A stretch of DNA of 64,000 nt from Streptomyces sp. NBC_00569 (GCF_036345255.1 NZ_CP107783.1:1984001-2048000); one strand, 5' to 3'. Counted from the stretch's first letter, positions 25,038-34,906 are shown. A program made the numbers and translations. Notes: generated from the sequence alone by a model not told the origin.

Positions 25038-26246
25038 ATGACCCTTCCTGCCGCTCCTGTGCCGCACGTGGCGTTCTCCGACCTGGAGACAGCTGACCTT
25101 CAAGTCGATGCGCTCTATCCCGGCGGGACCAGCGGCAACACCAGCGACGACCCGATGTCCAAGCTGATAAAGGGCGTCGGGAACCAGGGAGGCTTCCGGT
25201 ACGCAGGCTCACCGGCCAAGGGAACGGTGAAGCTAGCCGTGCTCTACACAAGCGGCGGTGAGGTGGACTGGCCTGACCATCTCGACGTAGAGACCGGCAC
25301 GTTCACCTACTACGGCGACAACCGGAGGCCTGGGCAGGGCCTCCACGGCACACCGCGGGCAGGGAACGTCCTGCTGCGAGACGTTTTCGCGGCTTCCCAC
25401 GGCACCGCCGCGGACAGGGCCAAAGTGCCTCCCTTCTTCCTCTTCGAGAAGGCCGGGGCCACAGGGCGCTCCGTGCTCTTCCGCGGCCTCCTGGCCCCGG
25501 GAGGCCCGACCTTGACGTCGGATGATGAGCTGGCTGCCATCTGGAGGGCCACCGCCGGCCAGCGCTTCCAGAACTACCGGTCTCACTTCACCGTGCTCGA
25601 CCACGACCTGGTTCCCCGGCCCTGGATCCAGCATCTGCTTGCAGGCGGTGACCCCCTCGGTGGCGGCTGCCCGAACGTGTGGCGGACCTGGGTCGAGGGC
25701 CGCGTCTACCGCCCGTTGATGGCGCCGGTGACGACGGCCATCCGGTCCCGGGCAGAGCAGCTTCCCGATGATGCAGCGGGCATCGCCATGCTGGAGGAGA
25801 TCCGGGAGTACTTCCGCGGCCGCGAGCACGACTTCGAAGCCTGCGCGGTGGCCATCTGGCGGCTGATCGCGCGGAACACCGGGCCGGTTGACTTGACGCG
25901 GCCGAGCAGGGACGGCGGCCGCGATGCCGTGGGCACTTACGGCCTGGGGCCGGCAGCAAGCCGCATCGCGATCGACTTCGCCCTGGAAGCAAAGTGCTAC
26001 GCGGCGACCAACTCCGTCGGAGTCCGCGAGGTCTCCCGGCTGATCTCCCGGATCAGGCACCGGAACTTCGGCGTACTCGTGGCAACGTCCTACTTCCACA
26101 AGCAAGTCCAGGAAGAAGTCCACGAGGACGGCCACCCCATCGTCCTCGTCTCCGGCCGGGACATCATCGACGCTCTCCGCCAGGACGGCCGCACGACAGT
26201 CGGCACCGTCCGCCAGTGGCTCGAGCAGAGCTTCCCCAAGCCGTAA
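25038..26246 (+). CDS. AspBHI/Mrr-type modification-dependent restriction enzyme
   Basis: 402 residues from ATG 25038, with TTGGAG 3-8 bases upstream. The N-terminal half (about 10-250) resembles the AspBHI N-terminal DNA-recognition region of the SRA/PUA-like class, with LYTSGGEVDWPDHLDVETGT and a FHGTPRAGNVL-like stretch. The C-terminal domain is Mrr-type PD-(D/E)xK: DGGRDAVG (near 300) and FALEAKCYAATN (near 320) supply the Asp and Glu-x-Lys. The C-terminal strand-helix unit HRNFGVLVATSYFHKQVQEE is typical of Mrr. Known family members cut DNA near modified cytosine. It stands first in a plus-strand defence cluster, with no obvious partner. Confidence 0.8.
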   Translation: MTLPAAPVPHVAFSDLETADLQVDALYPGGTSGNTSDDPMSKLIKGVGNQGGFRYAGSPAKGTVKLAVLYTSGGEVDWPDHLDVETGTFTYYGDNRRPGQGLHGTPRAGNVLLRDVFAASHGTAADRAKVPPFFLFEKAGATGRSVLFRGLLAPGGPTLTSDDELAAIWRATAGQRFQNYRSHFTVLDHDLVPRPWIQHLLAGGDPLGGGCPNVWRTWVEGRVYRPLMAPVTTAIRSRAEQLPDDAAGIAMLEEIREYFRGREHDFEACAVAIWRLIARNTGPVDLTRPSRDGGRDAVGTYGLGPAASRIAIDFALEAKCYAATNSVGVREVSRLISRIRHRNFGVLVATSYFHKQVQEEVHEDGHPIVLVSGRDIIDALRQDGRTTVGTVRQWLEQSFPKP

Positions 26247-26490
26247 CGAGCAGCGGCTGTCGCGAACACCGGTCACCGAGGCAGCCGCGAGCCCAATGCC
26301 GTCGTGTCCCCTGCGCAAGCCAGCGGCACGCCCAGCTTCAAAGAACCCGATCTTCCTAAGACGATGCTCGAGAGCTGGCATATGTCCATGATCTTACGAT
26401 TACGCACCGTTGCGGCATGCTCACTGGCAACCCGAAACTTCTTGCCCGTGCTCGCTGAGGCCAGCAGGGGCTCATTGACGGGGGAGAAAC

Positions 26491-27240
26491 ATGACAGCCT
26501 GGAGACGCCTTCGGACCGACCTACAAGGTCGGCGCAACCTCGACGTGTACGCCACGATTGCCGTTGCCCTTGCCACCAGCATCCTTGCGGCCATCGATCT
26601 GGCTCCGACGGAGAAGATCATGGCCGCCGTCCTGGCGGTGCTCGCTGTCCTGGCTTTCAGCACACTGGCCACCCGCACCATGGTCGAGGACCTGGCCCGT
26701 TCCCGTGCCAGCGGCAGCGTCCGCTTCTTACCCGACTTCCCTGCTGACGTCGAAGAACGGCGCGAGAGGTCCACCGACATCTATCTGACTGGCGTCAGCC
26801 TGAGCCGAACGTTAGAAACCTCCTACCGGGCGTTTGAAAACACCCTGTCGTCCGGAGGCCGCATCAGGATCCTGCTGACCGATGCGGACGCGGACGACGC
26901 CGCGGTAACTACCCAGAACCGCCCGACACGACCGCGCCCCGACGAGATCAGGGACGAGATCCGCCAGTCCCTGCGCCTGCTCCAGCGCCTGTACACGGAG
27001 ACCGGAGGACGACTGGAAGTACGCACGACACACACCGCGCTCAAGTTCGGCTTGAACTACATCGACGTGAACAAGGTGAACGCCCTGCTGTGCGTGCAGC
27101 TCTACTCCTTCGAAGTGGCTGGCGAGTCTCGCCCCATCTTTACACTTACCCGGGCAGACGATCCCTGGTTCGAGACCTTCCTAGAGCAGGCGGAACGACT
27201 GTGGGACGTTGCGCAGCCAATTCTTGTCCCCCGGCCGTAA
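26491..27240 (+). CDS. Two-TM protein with PLD-like cytoplasmic region
   Basis: 249 residues from ATG 26491 behind GGGGGAG. Two hydrophobic segments lie at about 20-37 (ATIAVALATSILAAIDLA) and 44-60. The rest is cytoplasmic and has strand-helix units (DIYLTGVSLSRTLETSYRAF, GGRIRILLTDADADDAA, RLEVRTTHTALKFGLNYIDV) that resemble one lobe of the phospholipase D fold, but without a full HKD motif. Membrane proteins of this general layout occur in defence islands; the function here is unknown. It lies between two predicted nucleases. Confidence 0.6.
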   Translation: MTAWRRLRTDLQGRRNLDVYATIAVALATSILAAIDLAPTEKIMAAVLAVLAVLAFSTLATRTMVEDLARSRASGSVRFLPDFPADVEERRERSTDIYLTGVSLSRTLETSYRAFENTLSSGGRIRILLTDADADDAAVTTQNRPTRPRPDEIRDEIRQSLRLLQRLYTETGGRLEVRTTHTALKFGLNYIDVNKVNALLCVQLYSFEVAGESRPIFTLTRADDPWFETFLEQAERLWDVAQPILVPRP

Positions 27241-28064
27241 TCCATCCCATTTTCCGTCTGATTCAGCCACGCTCACAGCCGTTCAGACAGGACCATGCGT
27301 CAGGCTCGCCCCACGATCCAGCCGCCCACGAAGCTTCGCGCGTTGCGGCCCATTCGTGGAAACGAGTGGCTTCGCGAAGCACGAAACAGCTTGCCGACCT
27401 GCTGAAACGTGCAAGATGCACGGGGCCTCCAGAGCCGTGTGCCGTAGCTGAGCAGTGTTGACACTGGCCGGCTGTACGGTCCGCCCATGAGTGGATGACC
27501 TACGACAGGTTGACGCGAAGGCGTAGAGAAGGAGCAGCGCGAGCTGGCTGCCGGAACGGTGGATCCGGACTGTGCATGTATGGCGAACTTGGTCCCGGAG
27601 AGCCTGACTACCGCCGCCTGCAATGTCCGGGGCGCCTTCGAAGCGGAAATCTCAGCACGAGACCGCGAGGTTTGGGGCGATACCACATCTGCGGCCGACA
27701 GCCGTTCGTTCAACTCGGGCGGGCCGGGGCCACGTTGTGGCAACTGACGGTCAATCATCAAACTTGTAGCCAACCCCACTGTGCCCGTGGGGCGTCGGAG
27801 GTCACTACGAGGCAGTCCTTGGGGGTGCTGCGGAGCGGACGCCGCCGGACCGCCCCGGGATGCTGATCCGCTGGGGTGTCTCGAGGCCTCGCGACGCGGA
27901 AGCGAGTCGGCGTCCTTCCCCTCAGCGGCGTCCGACTGCCCGGGACCTTGAAGGTAGCAGCTGGTGAACTGGCGGAAGATCGCTTGCTGTCACTTTGGGC
28001 CGCTGGGATAATCGTCCAACTCTTAGACGTCCACCGGCGTTTCGTATGGCCGCTGGTGTCTCCA
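27241..28064. other. Gene-free stretch
   Basis: About 820 bases without a supported gene. Medium-length frames on both strands (for example 27300-27779 minus) have no family motif and poor start sites. The region probably contains the promoter for the following three genes, but I cannot place it. Confidence 0.4.
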
Positions 28065-30023
28065 ATGCGTGAGATCGGGAGCGTGAGGGCAGTGGCTAGC
28101 GGGGGCACGTGGTCGGATCTGGAGGCGTTCTGGCCTGCTGAGGAGATGGTGCGTAATAGGGGGCGGCTCAGCAACAAGATTGCTGAGATCTATGAAGCCG
28201 CGCATCCCAACCATGCCAAGGCCTCTACTGCCGACAAGAAGACGTGGCGCGAGAGTCTCTACGAGGTCGCGACAGCCCTCAAGGACGTTGGTCTCGGGCA
28301 GGTGTATGTCTTCGTTGAGTACAGAGTTCACCCCACCATGAATCCGATCGATGTGGTCCTTGCCGGACAGCACCCCGACGGCGGACTAAGCTTCGCCGCC
28401 GTTGAACTGAAGCAGTGGGGCACCATCGAGCGGCCCGATCCAGCCAAGGGGACGGCCAAGCTGTGCGCTGCGTGCAAGCAGTCCACCACTGGGGAGCTCT
28501 GCGAAGACTGCGCTATTGGCTGCGTCTACGCGCCGTTCTACCGGCGGCACACAAAGCACCCCGCTGTGCAGGTGAAAGACAACCTGGAGGCGCTAAAGCG
28601 CCATCACAGCATGTTCGACGATCGGTACGTGCACCTCGCCGGCGCAGCCTACTTGCACAACCTGAGGGATCCCGACTGCCAGTGGATCAGCATGGTGCGA
28701 CCGGTGCCGGGAGTTTCGACCTTCACGGCGCGGCAACCAGCCGATCTCCGTAAGTTCCTCACCCAGCACTTCAGTCCCGTCAAGGATGCCGAGGCAGCGC
28801 AGGCGCTCCTGGGCCGTCGCCGTGCCAGCTCTCTGCTCACGGACGAGATCGGGGCGATCGTCAACGGGCACACACGCTTCAGCCTGACGGAGAAGCAGCT
28901 CGAAGCTGTGGACCAGGTCATGGAATCGGTCGGGAAACCGTCGCCTGGCGCGAAGAAGGTGTACGTCATCAGCGGACGGCCAGGCACCGGAAAGTCGCTC
29001 CTGGCCCTGACGGCACTCGGCGAGGCGCTCAACAAGGGTTACGAAGCGCGATTTGTGTCGGGTGGTGTCGCATCCCGCGAAAATCTCAAGCGCGGTGCCA
29101 AGGGAAAGAAGAAGCACTTCACGACCTTGAACCAGGTCGCGAACAGGGTGGCACCCAACGGGCTCGACCTGCTGGTGTGCGACGAAGCGCACCGGCTTAC
29201 CGAGCGGCCGCAGTCGGGCTCGTTCACGATGCGGCCCGGTGAGTCATCGGTGTCGGTGATCGTGACACGGGCCAGAGTCCCTGTCTTCTTTGTGGACGGA
29301 GACCAGCGGCTCTTCGCCGAGGATGCCTGGTCCGAAACGGATCTCATCGAGGCCATTCAGGACCTCAAGGCAGAGGTCGTGCCCATCAGGCTTGACAGGT
29401 CTCTTCGAGCGGTCGGAAGTTCCACCTACGACACCTGGGTGCGGCATCTCATGGCGGGCCGGCCTGTGCCGTGGAACGCGGACGCCGACGAGAATCCGGA
29501 GCCCTTCGGGCTCTACTACACCGACAGGGCGGCCCGGATGGAGGAGTTCCTCCAGTCCAAGCTTGACGCGGGGCACAGCGCCCGGATGACTGCCGGCATG
29601 TGCTGGGAGTGGACCGACACGTCCGGCACTTTCCCAGACGTCGCCCCGGAACCGGGGTGGGCTCGCCCATGGAACGCAGAGGACACGCACAGCACCCCAG
29701 GTGTTCCCTCACGCCGATTCTGGGCCACAGACGACGGAGGCTTCGGTCAGATCGGCTGCGTGCATACGGCCCAAGGCCTGGAATACGAGTGGGGCGGTGT
29801 CATCATGGGCCCTGACCTCAGATGGGCCGGGGGCTCTTGGGCCTTGGACCGGGGCTGGGTGAAGAGCAAGGCCATCCGAATCGACTCCGACGAAATATTG
29901 ACGGAGCGACTTCGTAACGCCTACGGCGTACTGATGACTCGGTCCATCCGCGGCACGGTGCTGTACTCCACGGACCCGGCTACCACGCAACTCTTCGCCG
30001 AACTTGGCATTCCGAAGCTGTAA
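28065..30023 (+). CDS. DUF2075 nuclease-helicase
   Basis: About 652 residues from ATG 28065; GTG 28083 behind GGGAG is an alternative. Residues 80-130 contain NPIDVVLAGQHPDGG then FAAVELKQWG, a PD-(D/E)xK arrangement (Asp, Glu-x-Lys). A Cys-rich insert follows (CAACKQSTTGELCEDCAIGC), probably a zinc ribbon. The helicase half has Walker A (VISGRPGTGKSLLALTAL), Walker B (LDLLVCDEAHRLTE), FFVDGDQRLF and HTAQGLEYEWGGVIMGPD, all typical of DUF2075. It would couple ATP-driven movement with DNA cleavage. HsdS and HsdM follow at 30172 and 31596, so it may take the place of the missing HsdR. Confidence 0.8.
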   Translation: MREIGSVRAVASGGTWSDLEAFWPAEEMVRNRGRLSNKIAEIYEAAHPNHAKASTADKKTWRESLYEVATALKDVGLGQVYVFVEYRVHPTMNPIDVVLAGQHPDGGLSFAAVELKQWGTIERPDPAKGTAKLCAACKQSTTGELCEDCAIGCVYAPFYRRHTKHPAVQVKDNLEALKRHHSMFDDRYVHLAGAAYLHNLRDPDCQWISMVRPVPGVSTFTARQPADLRKFLTQHFSPVKDAEAAQALLGRRRASSLLTDEIGAIVNGHTRFSLTEKQLEAVDQVMESVGKPSPGAKKVYVISGRPGTGKSLLALTALGEALNKGYEARFVSGGVASRENLKRGAKGKKKHFTTLNQVANRVAPNGLDLLVCDEAHRLTERPQSGSFTMRPGESSVSVIVTRARVPVFFVDGDQRLFAEDAWSETDLIEAIQDLKAEVVPIRLDRSLRAVGSSTYDTWVRHLMAGRPVPWNADADENPEPFGLYYTDRAARMEEFLQSKLDAGHSARMTAGMCWEWTDTSGTFPDVAPEPGWARPWNAEDTHSTPGVPSRRFWATDDGGFGQIGCVHTAQGLEYEWGGVIMGPDLRWAGGSWALDRGWVKSKAIRIDSDEILTERLRNAYGVLMTRSIRGTVLYSTDPATTQLFAELGIPKL

Positions 30024-30171
30024 TCGCAAGAGGGACAGGTCCGCACCCGAGGAATCGCCGCACAGTAACAGCTGCGGGGGACGCTGTGCCGGGCCAACTC
30101 TGGGCGTCTGCGGAGCTGACAAGCGAAATACTGTGCCCAGCCTGTGAGGCCGGGACGAAGGAGGATGGCCC

Positions 30172-31599
30172 GTGTCGGAACCGGAGTCCGCTTCCGGCTG
30201 GCCTGAAGTCCGGCTTGCCAGCGTCCTCGGCAGTCGATTGATCAGCGGTGGGTCCAAGTTCACCGGTGCCAACGGCGAATGGCGTCCCGCACCAGCAGAC
30301 GAACCGCTAGGGCTAATGGCGACGAGAGGGCACCGGAACGTAGCAGTGGGCAGGGCAGGCGTCAGCGGGCCTCCTCCAGAGGTCGTTCGTGCAGGAGACT
30401 TTCTCGTCTGCCGCAACGCCGGAACACCAGATCGCCTCGGGCAGGGAGTACTGGTCAAGGAAGAAACGCAACTGCTGAACTTCCCGAGCACGATGACACG
30501 AGTCCGCGTGCGCCCCACGCTCCTGCATCCCGCCTACCTGGAACAGCTGTGGCAGTCCTCCCATGTCCGAGAACAGGTCAAGGCCGCAGCACGCAGCGGC
30601 CGCACGCACTCGCTCACGATCAAGGCACTGCTGGGCATCAGGATTCCCCTGCCGCCACTTGCCCAGCAGGAACGCATCCTGGCGGCGCTTCGGACACGGC
30701 TCAAACGCCTGGACCGTGCCGAAGCAGCCCTTCGCCGGGCCTCTTTGGGAGTCACTGAGCTGCAGGACGCCGCCCATCATGTACTGACGGCGCGCTGCAA
30801 TGCCGCTGCTCAAATGCTTCCCCACGGCTGGCGTTGGGGGCGCCTGGACGAGGTCATCGAGCGGATCGAGGCAGGTCACTCACCGCAGTGCCTCGAGAGG
30901 CCCGCCGAATCCGACGAGAGAGCAGTGATCAAGACCAGTGCCATCACCCGAGGGAGATTCCTCGAGGACGAGAACAAAGCAGTGCCCGCCGGAACGCTCC
31001 TCAAGGAACAGCACGAGATCAAGTCTGGCGACATCTTGCTGTGCCGCGCCAACAGCCTCGACCACGTCGGTGCGACCGTCCGCGTCACCGAATGCCGGCC
31101 TGGCCTGTATCTGAGCGACAAAAGCCTGCGATTAGTCCCGAAGCCCGGCATCGATCACCAATGGCTGGTGCCGCTGCTGACAACCCCCTACGTACGGGCA
31201 GAGATCGCGCGACGGAGCAACGGCACTCTGTCGTCGATGCGCAACATCACGCAAACCAGTCTGCAAGACGTTCCGATCCCCATTGCCCCACTGCACGACC
31301 AGGTGCGGCTGGGCCGACAAGCCACTCAAAGCCGGCACGCAGCGGACCACCTGCATCTGCGGGTGCACAAGGCCCTGGAGTCATCGGCCCTGCTGCGCAG
31401 GGCGCTGGCTGATGTGGCGTCCGCCGGACGGATCAAGAGTCCTGATAGCAGTAGCCTGCCGCAGGAGGAGATCGCCCCACACCTCCCGCCGCAGCCGTCT
31501 GCCGGCGACTCGACTGCCCGCCAGGTGCACACCCCAGGGACGGCCGCTCATCAGCACAGCCGGAACGTTGTCCCCGTACAACTGGAGCTTGAGCTATGA
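30172..31599 (+). CDS. hsdS: Type I restriction specificity subunit
   Basis: 475 residues from GTG 30172 with GAAGGAGG upstream. Two target-recognition domains are separated and ended by conserved helices: the first ends at IRIPLPPLAQQERILAALRT with the coiled-coil LKRLDRAEAALRRASLG, and the second ends at DVPIPIAPLHDQVRLGRQ. Each TRD normally reads half of a bipartite DNA site. The C-terminal 60 residues are a Pro/Ser-rich tail. The stop overlaps the hsdM start by 4 bases. In the usual type I order M precedes S; here S comes first, after a helicase. Confidence 0.82.
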   Translation: MSEPESASGWPEVRLASVLGSRLISGGSKFTGANGEWRPAPADEPLGLMATRGHRNVAVGRAGVSGPPPEVVRAGDFLVCRNAGTPDRLGQGVLVKEETQLLNFPSTMTRVRVRPTLLHPAYLEQLWQSSHVREQVKAAARSGRTHSLTIKALLGIRIPLPPLAQQERILAALRTRLKRLDRAEAALRRASLGVTELQDAAHHVLTARCNAAAQMLPHGWRWGRLDEVIERIEAGHSPQCLERPAESDERAVIKTSAITRGRFLEDENKAVPAGTLLKEQHEIKSGDILLCRANSLDHVGATVRVTECRPGLYLSDKSLRLVPKPGIDHQWLVPLLTTPYVRAEIARRSNGTLSSMRNITQTSLQDVPIPIAPLHDQVRLGRQATQSRHAADHLHLRVHKALESSALLRRALADVASAGRIKSPDSSSLPQEEIAPHLPPQPSAGDSTARQVHTPGTAAHQHSRNVVPVQLELEL

Positions 31600-33104
31600 C
31601 CCACGCCTCTGCCCCCGCGACAGACCGAGGATCGCACGGCTCGAAGTCACACATCACCAAGCGGCTCTTGGAGGGCTACAACCTGCTGTATGACGGCGGG
31701 CTGTCGGCCGTGGAAGCCGTCGAGCAGCTCACGTATCTGCTCGTGCTCAAACTTGAGGACGAGGAGCGCCAGACTGCAGTATCCGGCGAACAGCCCGAGG
31801 CGCCCACACCACACGGTTGGTCATCGCTGACAAAGAAGAGGTCAGGGCCGCTGGTCGCCCAGTACACCCAGATACTGGCCCAGCGTTCGTCCAGTACCTC
31901 CGGCACCGCCGTGGACGCTGTCTTCGCCGGCGCACAGAACCACATTTCCGATCCTGCACTGCTGCAGCGACTCATTCTCGACCTCTTCGATGTGGAGCGA
32001 TGGAATGGGTATGGGGAGAGCCTGCTGGGCGAGGCATACGGCGAGCTCTTGCAAAGAACGATGAACGAGAGAAGATCTGGCGCCGGTCAGTTCTTCACTC
32101 CCCGCCCGCTCATCGAGGCCATCGTCGAAGTGCTCCAACCAGCGCTCACCGACACCATCAACGATCCAGCCTGCGGCATGGGCGGCTTCCTCCTCGGTGC
32201 ACACGACTATCTCGCACGGCAGTTGGCCAGCTCCACCTCTGACGAAGAGTGCCAGTACGGCAGCCAACAGCGCCGGGGAGCCGAGCTGGTCCCTGGTGCA
32301 GCCCGGCTGGCAACCGCGAACCTGCTGTTACACGGAGCCGTCACCGCCGGGCAGCCGGCACCGATCTCCGTGAGGGACGCGCTCGCTCAACAGCCCGACA
32401 GAAAAGCCTCGCTGGTGCTCACTCATCCGCCGTTCGGTAAGCATGCAGAGCTCTTCGGGGAGGGCTCCCGCCACACGTATGAGCGGCCAGACTTCATGAC
32501 CGTCTCGACCGACAAGCAGATCAATTTCCTGCAGCACGTCATGTCACTGATAGCCGTGCGGGGACGCGCAGCCGTTGTCGTATCCGACAACGTCCTCTTC
32601 GCCCAGGGCGCGGCAGAGACCATCCGACGAGACCTGCTGAACAGGTTCGACGTCCACACCATCCTCAGGCTGCCTACAGGCACCTTCCCCTCAGCCAGCG
32701 GCGTCAGGGCGAGTGTCATCTTCTTCGACCAGCACGCAAATCATGCGGGCGAGTTTCCTCAAACATCCGGAATCTGGGTCTACGACCTGCGTCCAAGACG
32801 ACCATTCGACGCCAGCAGCAGTCCGCTCAACCAACGGGTCCTGAACGAATTCGTGTCCGCATACGGTCCGGGTCTCTACCGAACGGATCGCCGGGAGACA
32901 GAACACTTCCGATACTTCGACATACACGATGTGCTCGAGCATGATCACGCAAGCCTTGATCTCACACCGCAAAACGAAGACTCAGAGGAGGGGCCTCTCG
33001 CTACTCCCGAAGAGATCGCCCAAGGAGTTCTTAACGATCTGCACATAGCTCTCCAGGAGTTCAAGGAGCTGACTGCGGAGCTACGGCACGACGACGCCGA
33101 GTGA
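31596..33104 (+). CDS. hsdM: Type I-type DNA methyltransferase subunit with altered catalytic motif
   Basis: 502 residues. The N-terminal helical HsdM domain begins after a short Ser/Thr-rich lead (KSHITKRLLEGYNLLYDGGL). SAM-binding motif I is intact (DPACGMGGFLLGAHDYL). Motif IV, normally TNPPFG, reads THPPFG: codons ACT CAT CCG CCG TTC, His at residue 277. The Asn/Asp of (D/N)PP(F/Y) holds the target amino group, so methylation may be lost or reduced while DNA and SAM binding remain. Motif VIII-like and C-terminal segments (VVVSDNVLFAQGAAETIRRD) look normal. It may act as a sensor or docking subunit with HsdS. Confidence 0.83.
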   Translation: MTHASAPATDRGSHGSKSHITKRLLEGYNLLYDGGLSAVEAVEQLTYLLVLKLEDEERQTAVSGEQPEAPTPHGWSSLTKKRSGPLVAQYTQILAQRSSSTSGTAVDAVFAGAQNHISDPALLQRLILDLFDVERWNGYGESLLGEAYGELLQRTMNERRSGAGQFFTPRPLIEAIVEVLQPALTDTINDPACGMGGFLLGAHDYLARQLASSTSDEECQYGSQQRRGAELVPGAARLATANLLLHGAVTAGQPAPISVRDALAQQPDRKASLVLTHPPFGKHAELFGEGSRHTYERPDFMTVSTDKQINFLQHVMSLIAVRGRAAVVVSDNVLFAQGAAETIRRDLLNRFDVHTILRLPTGTFPSASGVRASVIFFDQHANHAGEFPQTSGIWVYDLRPRRPFDASSSPLNQRVLNEFVSAYGPGLYRTDRRETEHFRYFDIHDVLEHDHASLDLTPQNEDSEEGPLATPEEIAQGVLNDLHIALQEFKELTAELRHDDAE

Positions 33105-33269
33105 GCAGCCTATCGGCAGCGGCGCCGGCTTCGCCTGCCTCTAGGGGCCGCAACCAGTGCCGGCCCCTCGTGAACTGCCGGGACCGCAGGCACCTCTGTT
33201 CCGAGAGCGGACCGAACCACGCGCACGGCGGCGCCTACTTCGCAGGCCTCTCAATGACGCAACTTCAGG

Positions 33270-34390
33270 TCAGGCATCAGGGGAGCCTTGATCAATGCCG
33301 AAGTGGCGGGAGACCTCTTCAATCGTGAAGCGGGCACGGAGTTTACAGGCGGAGTTCTGGTTGGCGAAGAACCCCGTGCGCCACAACGCCTCTTCACGCG
33401 GCACAGCACGCTGCCAGGTAACCGGGACGATCCACTCACGAGCATCCTCCCCGTCCCGGTCTGTCCTCTCCCCGGCACATCGATAGGTGCCTGCCAGGGA
33501 AAGATCGGCCATCCGCTGTCTGTCACCGTCGAGGCCGAGTGCGGCGTCCTCGAACGGTTGGGGTTCGCCGGAGACCGTGCCGACGCCCACGTAGCCCACT
33601 TTGGGGACATGAGTGAACACCCGCGCTCCCAGTGGCAAGGACCGGATCGTCCGAGAGAACCACTCCCCGCCGCCAGCCGACACGAATCCGTAGCGAAGGG
33701 CGTCATCCCAGTTCCGGCCGCCGGGCTCATCGCCAAACGACACATACCAGTCCGTCCCGTTCCACGGCTCCCGCTTTCCGCGTCCCTTCGCTCCGGCCGA
33801 CGGCGCCACGGCCTCTGCCTCGTCTATCAGCCAGGTACGGGCCAGGTAGGAGCGGCCATCGTCCTCGAAGTAGCGAAAGAAGAGCACGTTGACCGGAACC
33901 TGGAACCCAGAAGCCAGGTAGGTGACGATCCGCTCCGTCGCCGCGTCGATCTCACTCGCGACGATAGTCAGAGCGTGAGTCGCGTTGAGAGCTTCCGGCG
34001 GAGTGTCGCCGAACCGCACAGCAAACGCCTCTCCAATTCCTCCGCCAGCCCTCTGGCGCGGGCGTATGAGGTGTAGATGTCGCGGATCTGCTCGTTGGTG
34101 AGCTCCTGGACCCAGGAACCGTAATCGAGAACCTGAGCCACCACCTCGCGAGGCGTGCGATCTCGCTTGAGTTCCAGAACGTGCAAGCCCCCTTCAGCGT
34201 CCATGCCAAGGAGGTCGACGATCTTGCCGTACTGAGTGAGTACCTGCCGGCCGATCAATAGCAACGGATTCCCCAAGATGCCGGGGTCGGCCTCTATGAG
34301 CTCCTCCAGCCGAGACTCCAAAGGCATCGGCCGCGTAGCGACACGCACGGGCGTGTCGTCCACACGCCAGAGACCGAACTCCAGCGGCAT
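33270..34390 (-). pseudogene. DUF91/NucS-like nuclease, frameshifted
   Basis: From ATG 34390 the frame reads MPLEFGLWRVDDTPVRVATR and contains GKIVDLLGMDAEGGLHVLELKRDRTP split over about 25 residues: Asp then Glu-Leu-Lys, a PD-(D/E)xK active site of the DUF91 type. The frame is lost at about 34029-34032. Continuation to the C-terminal part (FGDTPPEALNATHALTIVAS to the stop at 33270) needs removal of one AG in the repeat GGAGAGGC. A GTG at 34019 could restart the downstream part. Function of such fusions is unknown, but they are common in defence regions. It converges on hsdM. Confidence 0.65.
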
Positions 34391-34648
34391 CTCCGTTCCC
34401 CCTCCGCCCAGACCGCAGAGCCAGCTGACTCGGCATGACTCAAGAGAGTATGACGCCGAAGCGTCGTCCGCCGGCGGACCGCGTGTGAACCGGTTCCACA
34501 TGATTGCCGTTGCAGCACAGCAGCGCAGTACAGCAACCATCACGACCGCAGCTGACCGCCAACGCCTTCCGGTGGCCGACTGACCATCCCGCCAGACCTC
34601 CATGACTTCCCAGCCGGGAGTTCAGGACCAAGAAGTCGTGCCAGAACC

Positions 34649-34906
34649 GTGCCGGGTCGTACGGGAAAGGCGCAGGCGCTGCAGCACAGCCAGCTGGCCG
34701 TCTACATGGCGGGCGACCATGACCCGGCCAAGCCGGGGCCGGAGCCGCCGCATCGGGCGTCCTTCCAGTTCACCGCCGCCCACGCCGCCTTGACGACTCC
34801 GGAGGATATGGCTCAGTTCCAGGCGCAGGGCAAGCTCGTCGACTACGACGCGGCGCACCCCGACGAGGTCGTGGTCACCCCGAGCGCCGGCAGGGCAGAG
34901 ATGTGA
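34649..34906 (+). CDS. Small hypothetical protein
   Basis: 85 residues from GTG or an upstream in-frame codon. The segment SQLAVYMAGDHDPAKPGPEP, then HRASFQFTAAHAALTTPEDM and VDYDAAHPDEVVVTPSAGR, reads like a real soluble protein rather than a shadow frame. No family recognised and no clear ribosome site. Confidence 0.35.
   Translation: MPGRTGKAQALQHSQLAVYMAGDHDPAKPGPEPPHRASFQFTAAHAALTTPEDMAQFQAQGKLVDYDAAHPDEVVVTPSAGRAEM

Noticed and set aside
27300..27779. 159-codon minus-strand frame in the gap before the nuclease-helicase
   Set aside because: Ser/Arg-rich composition, no motif, no ribosome site.
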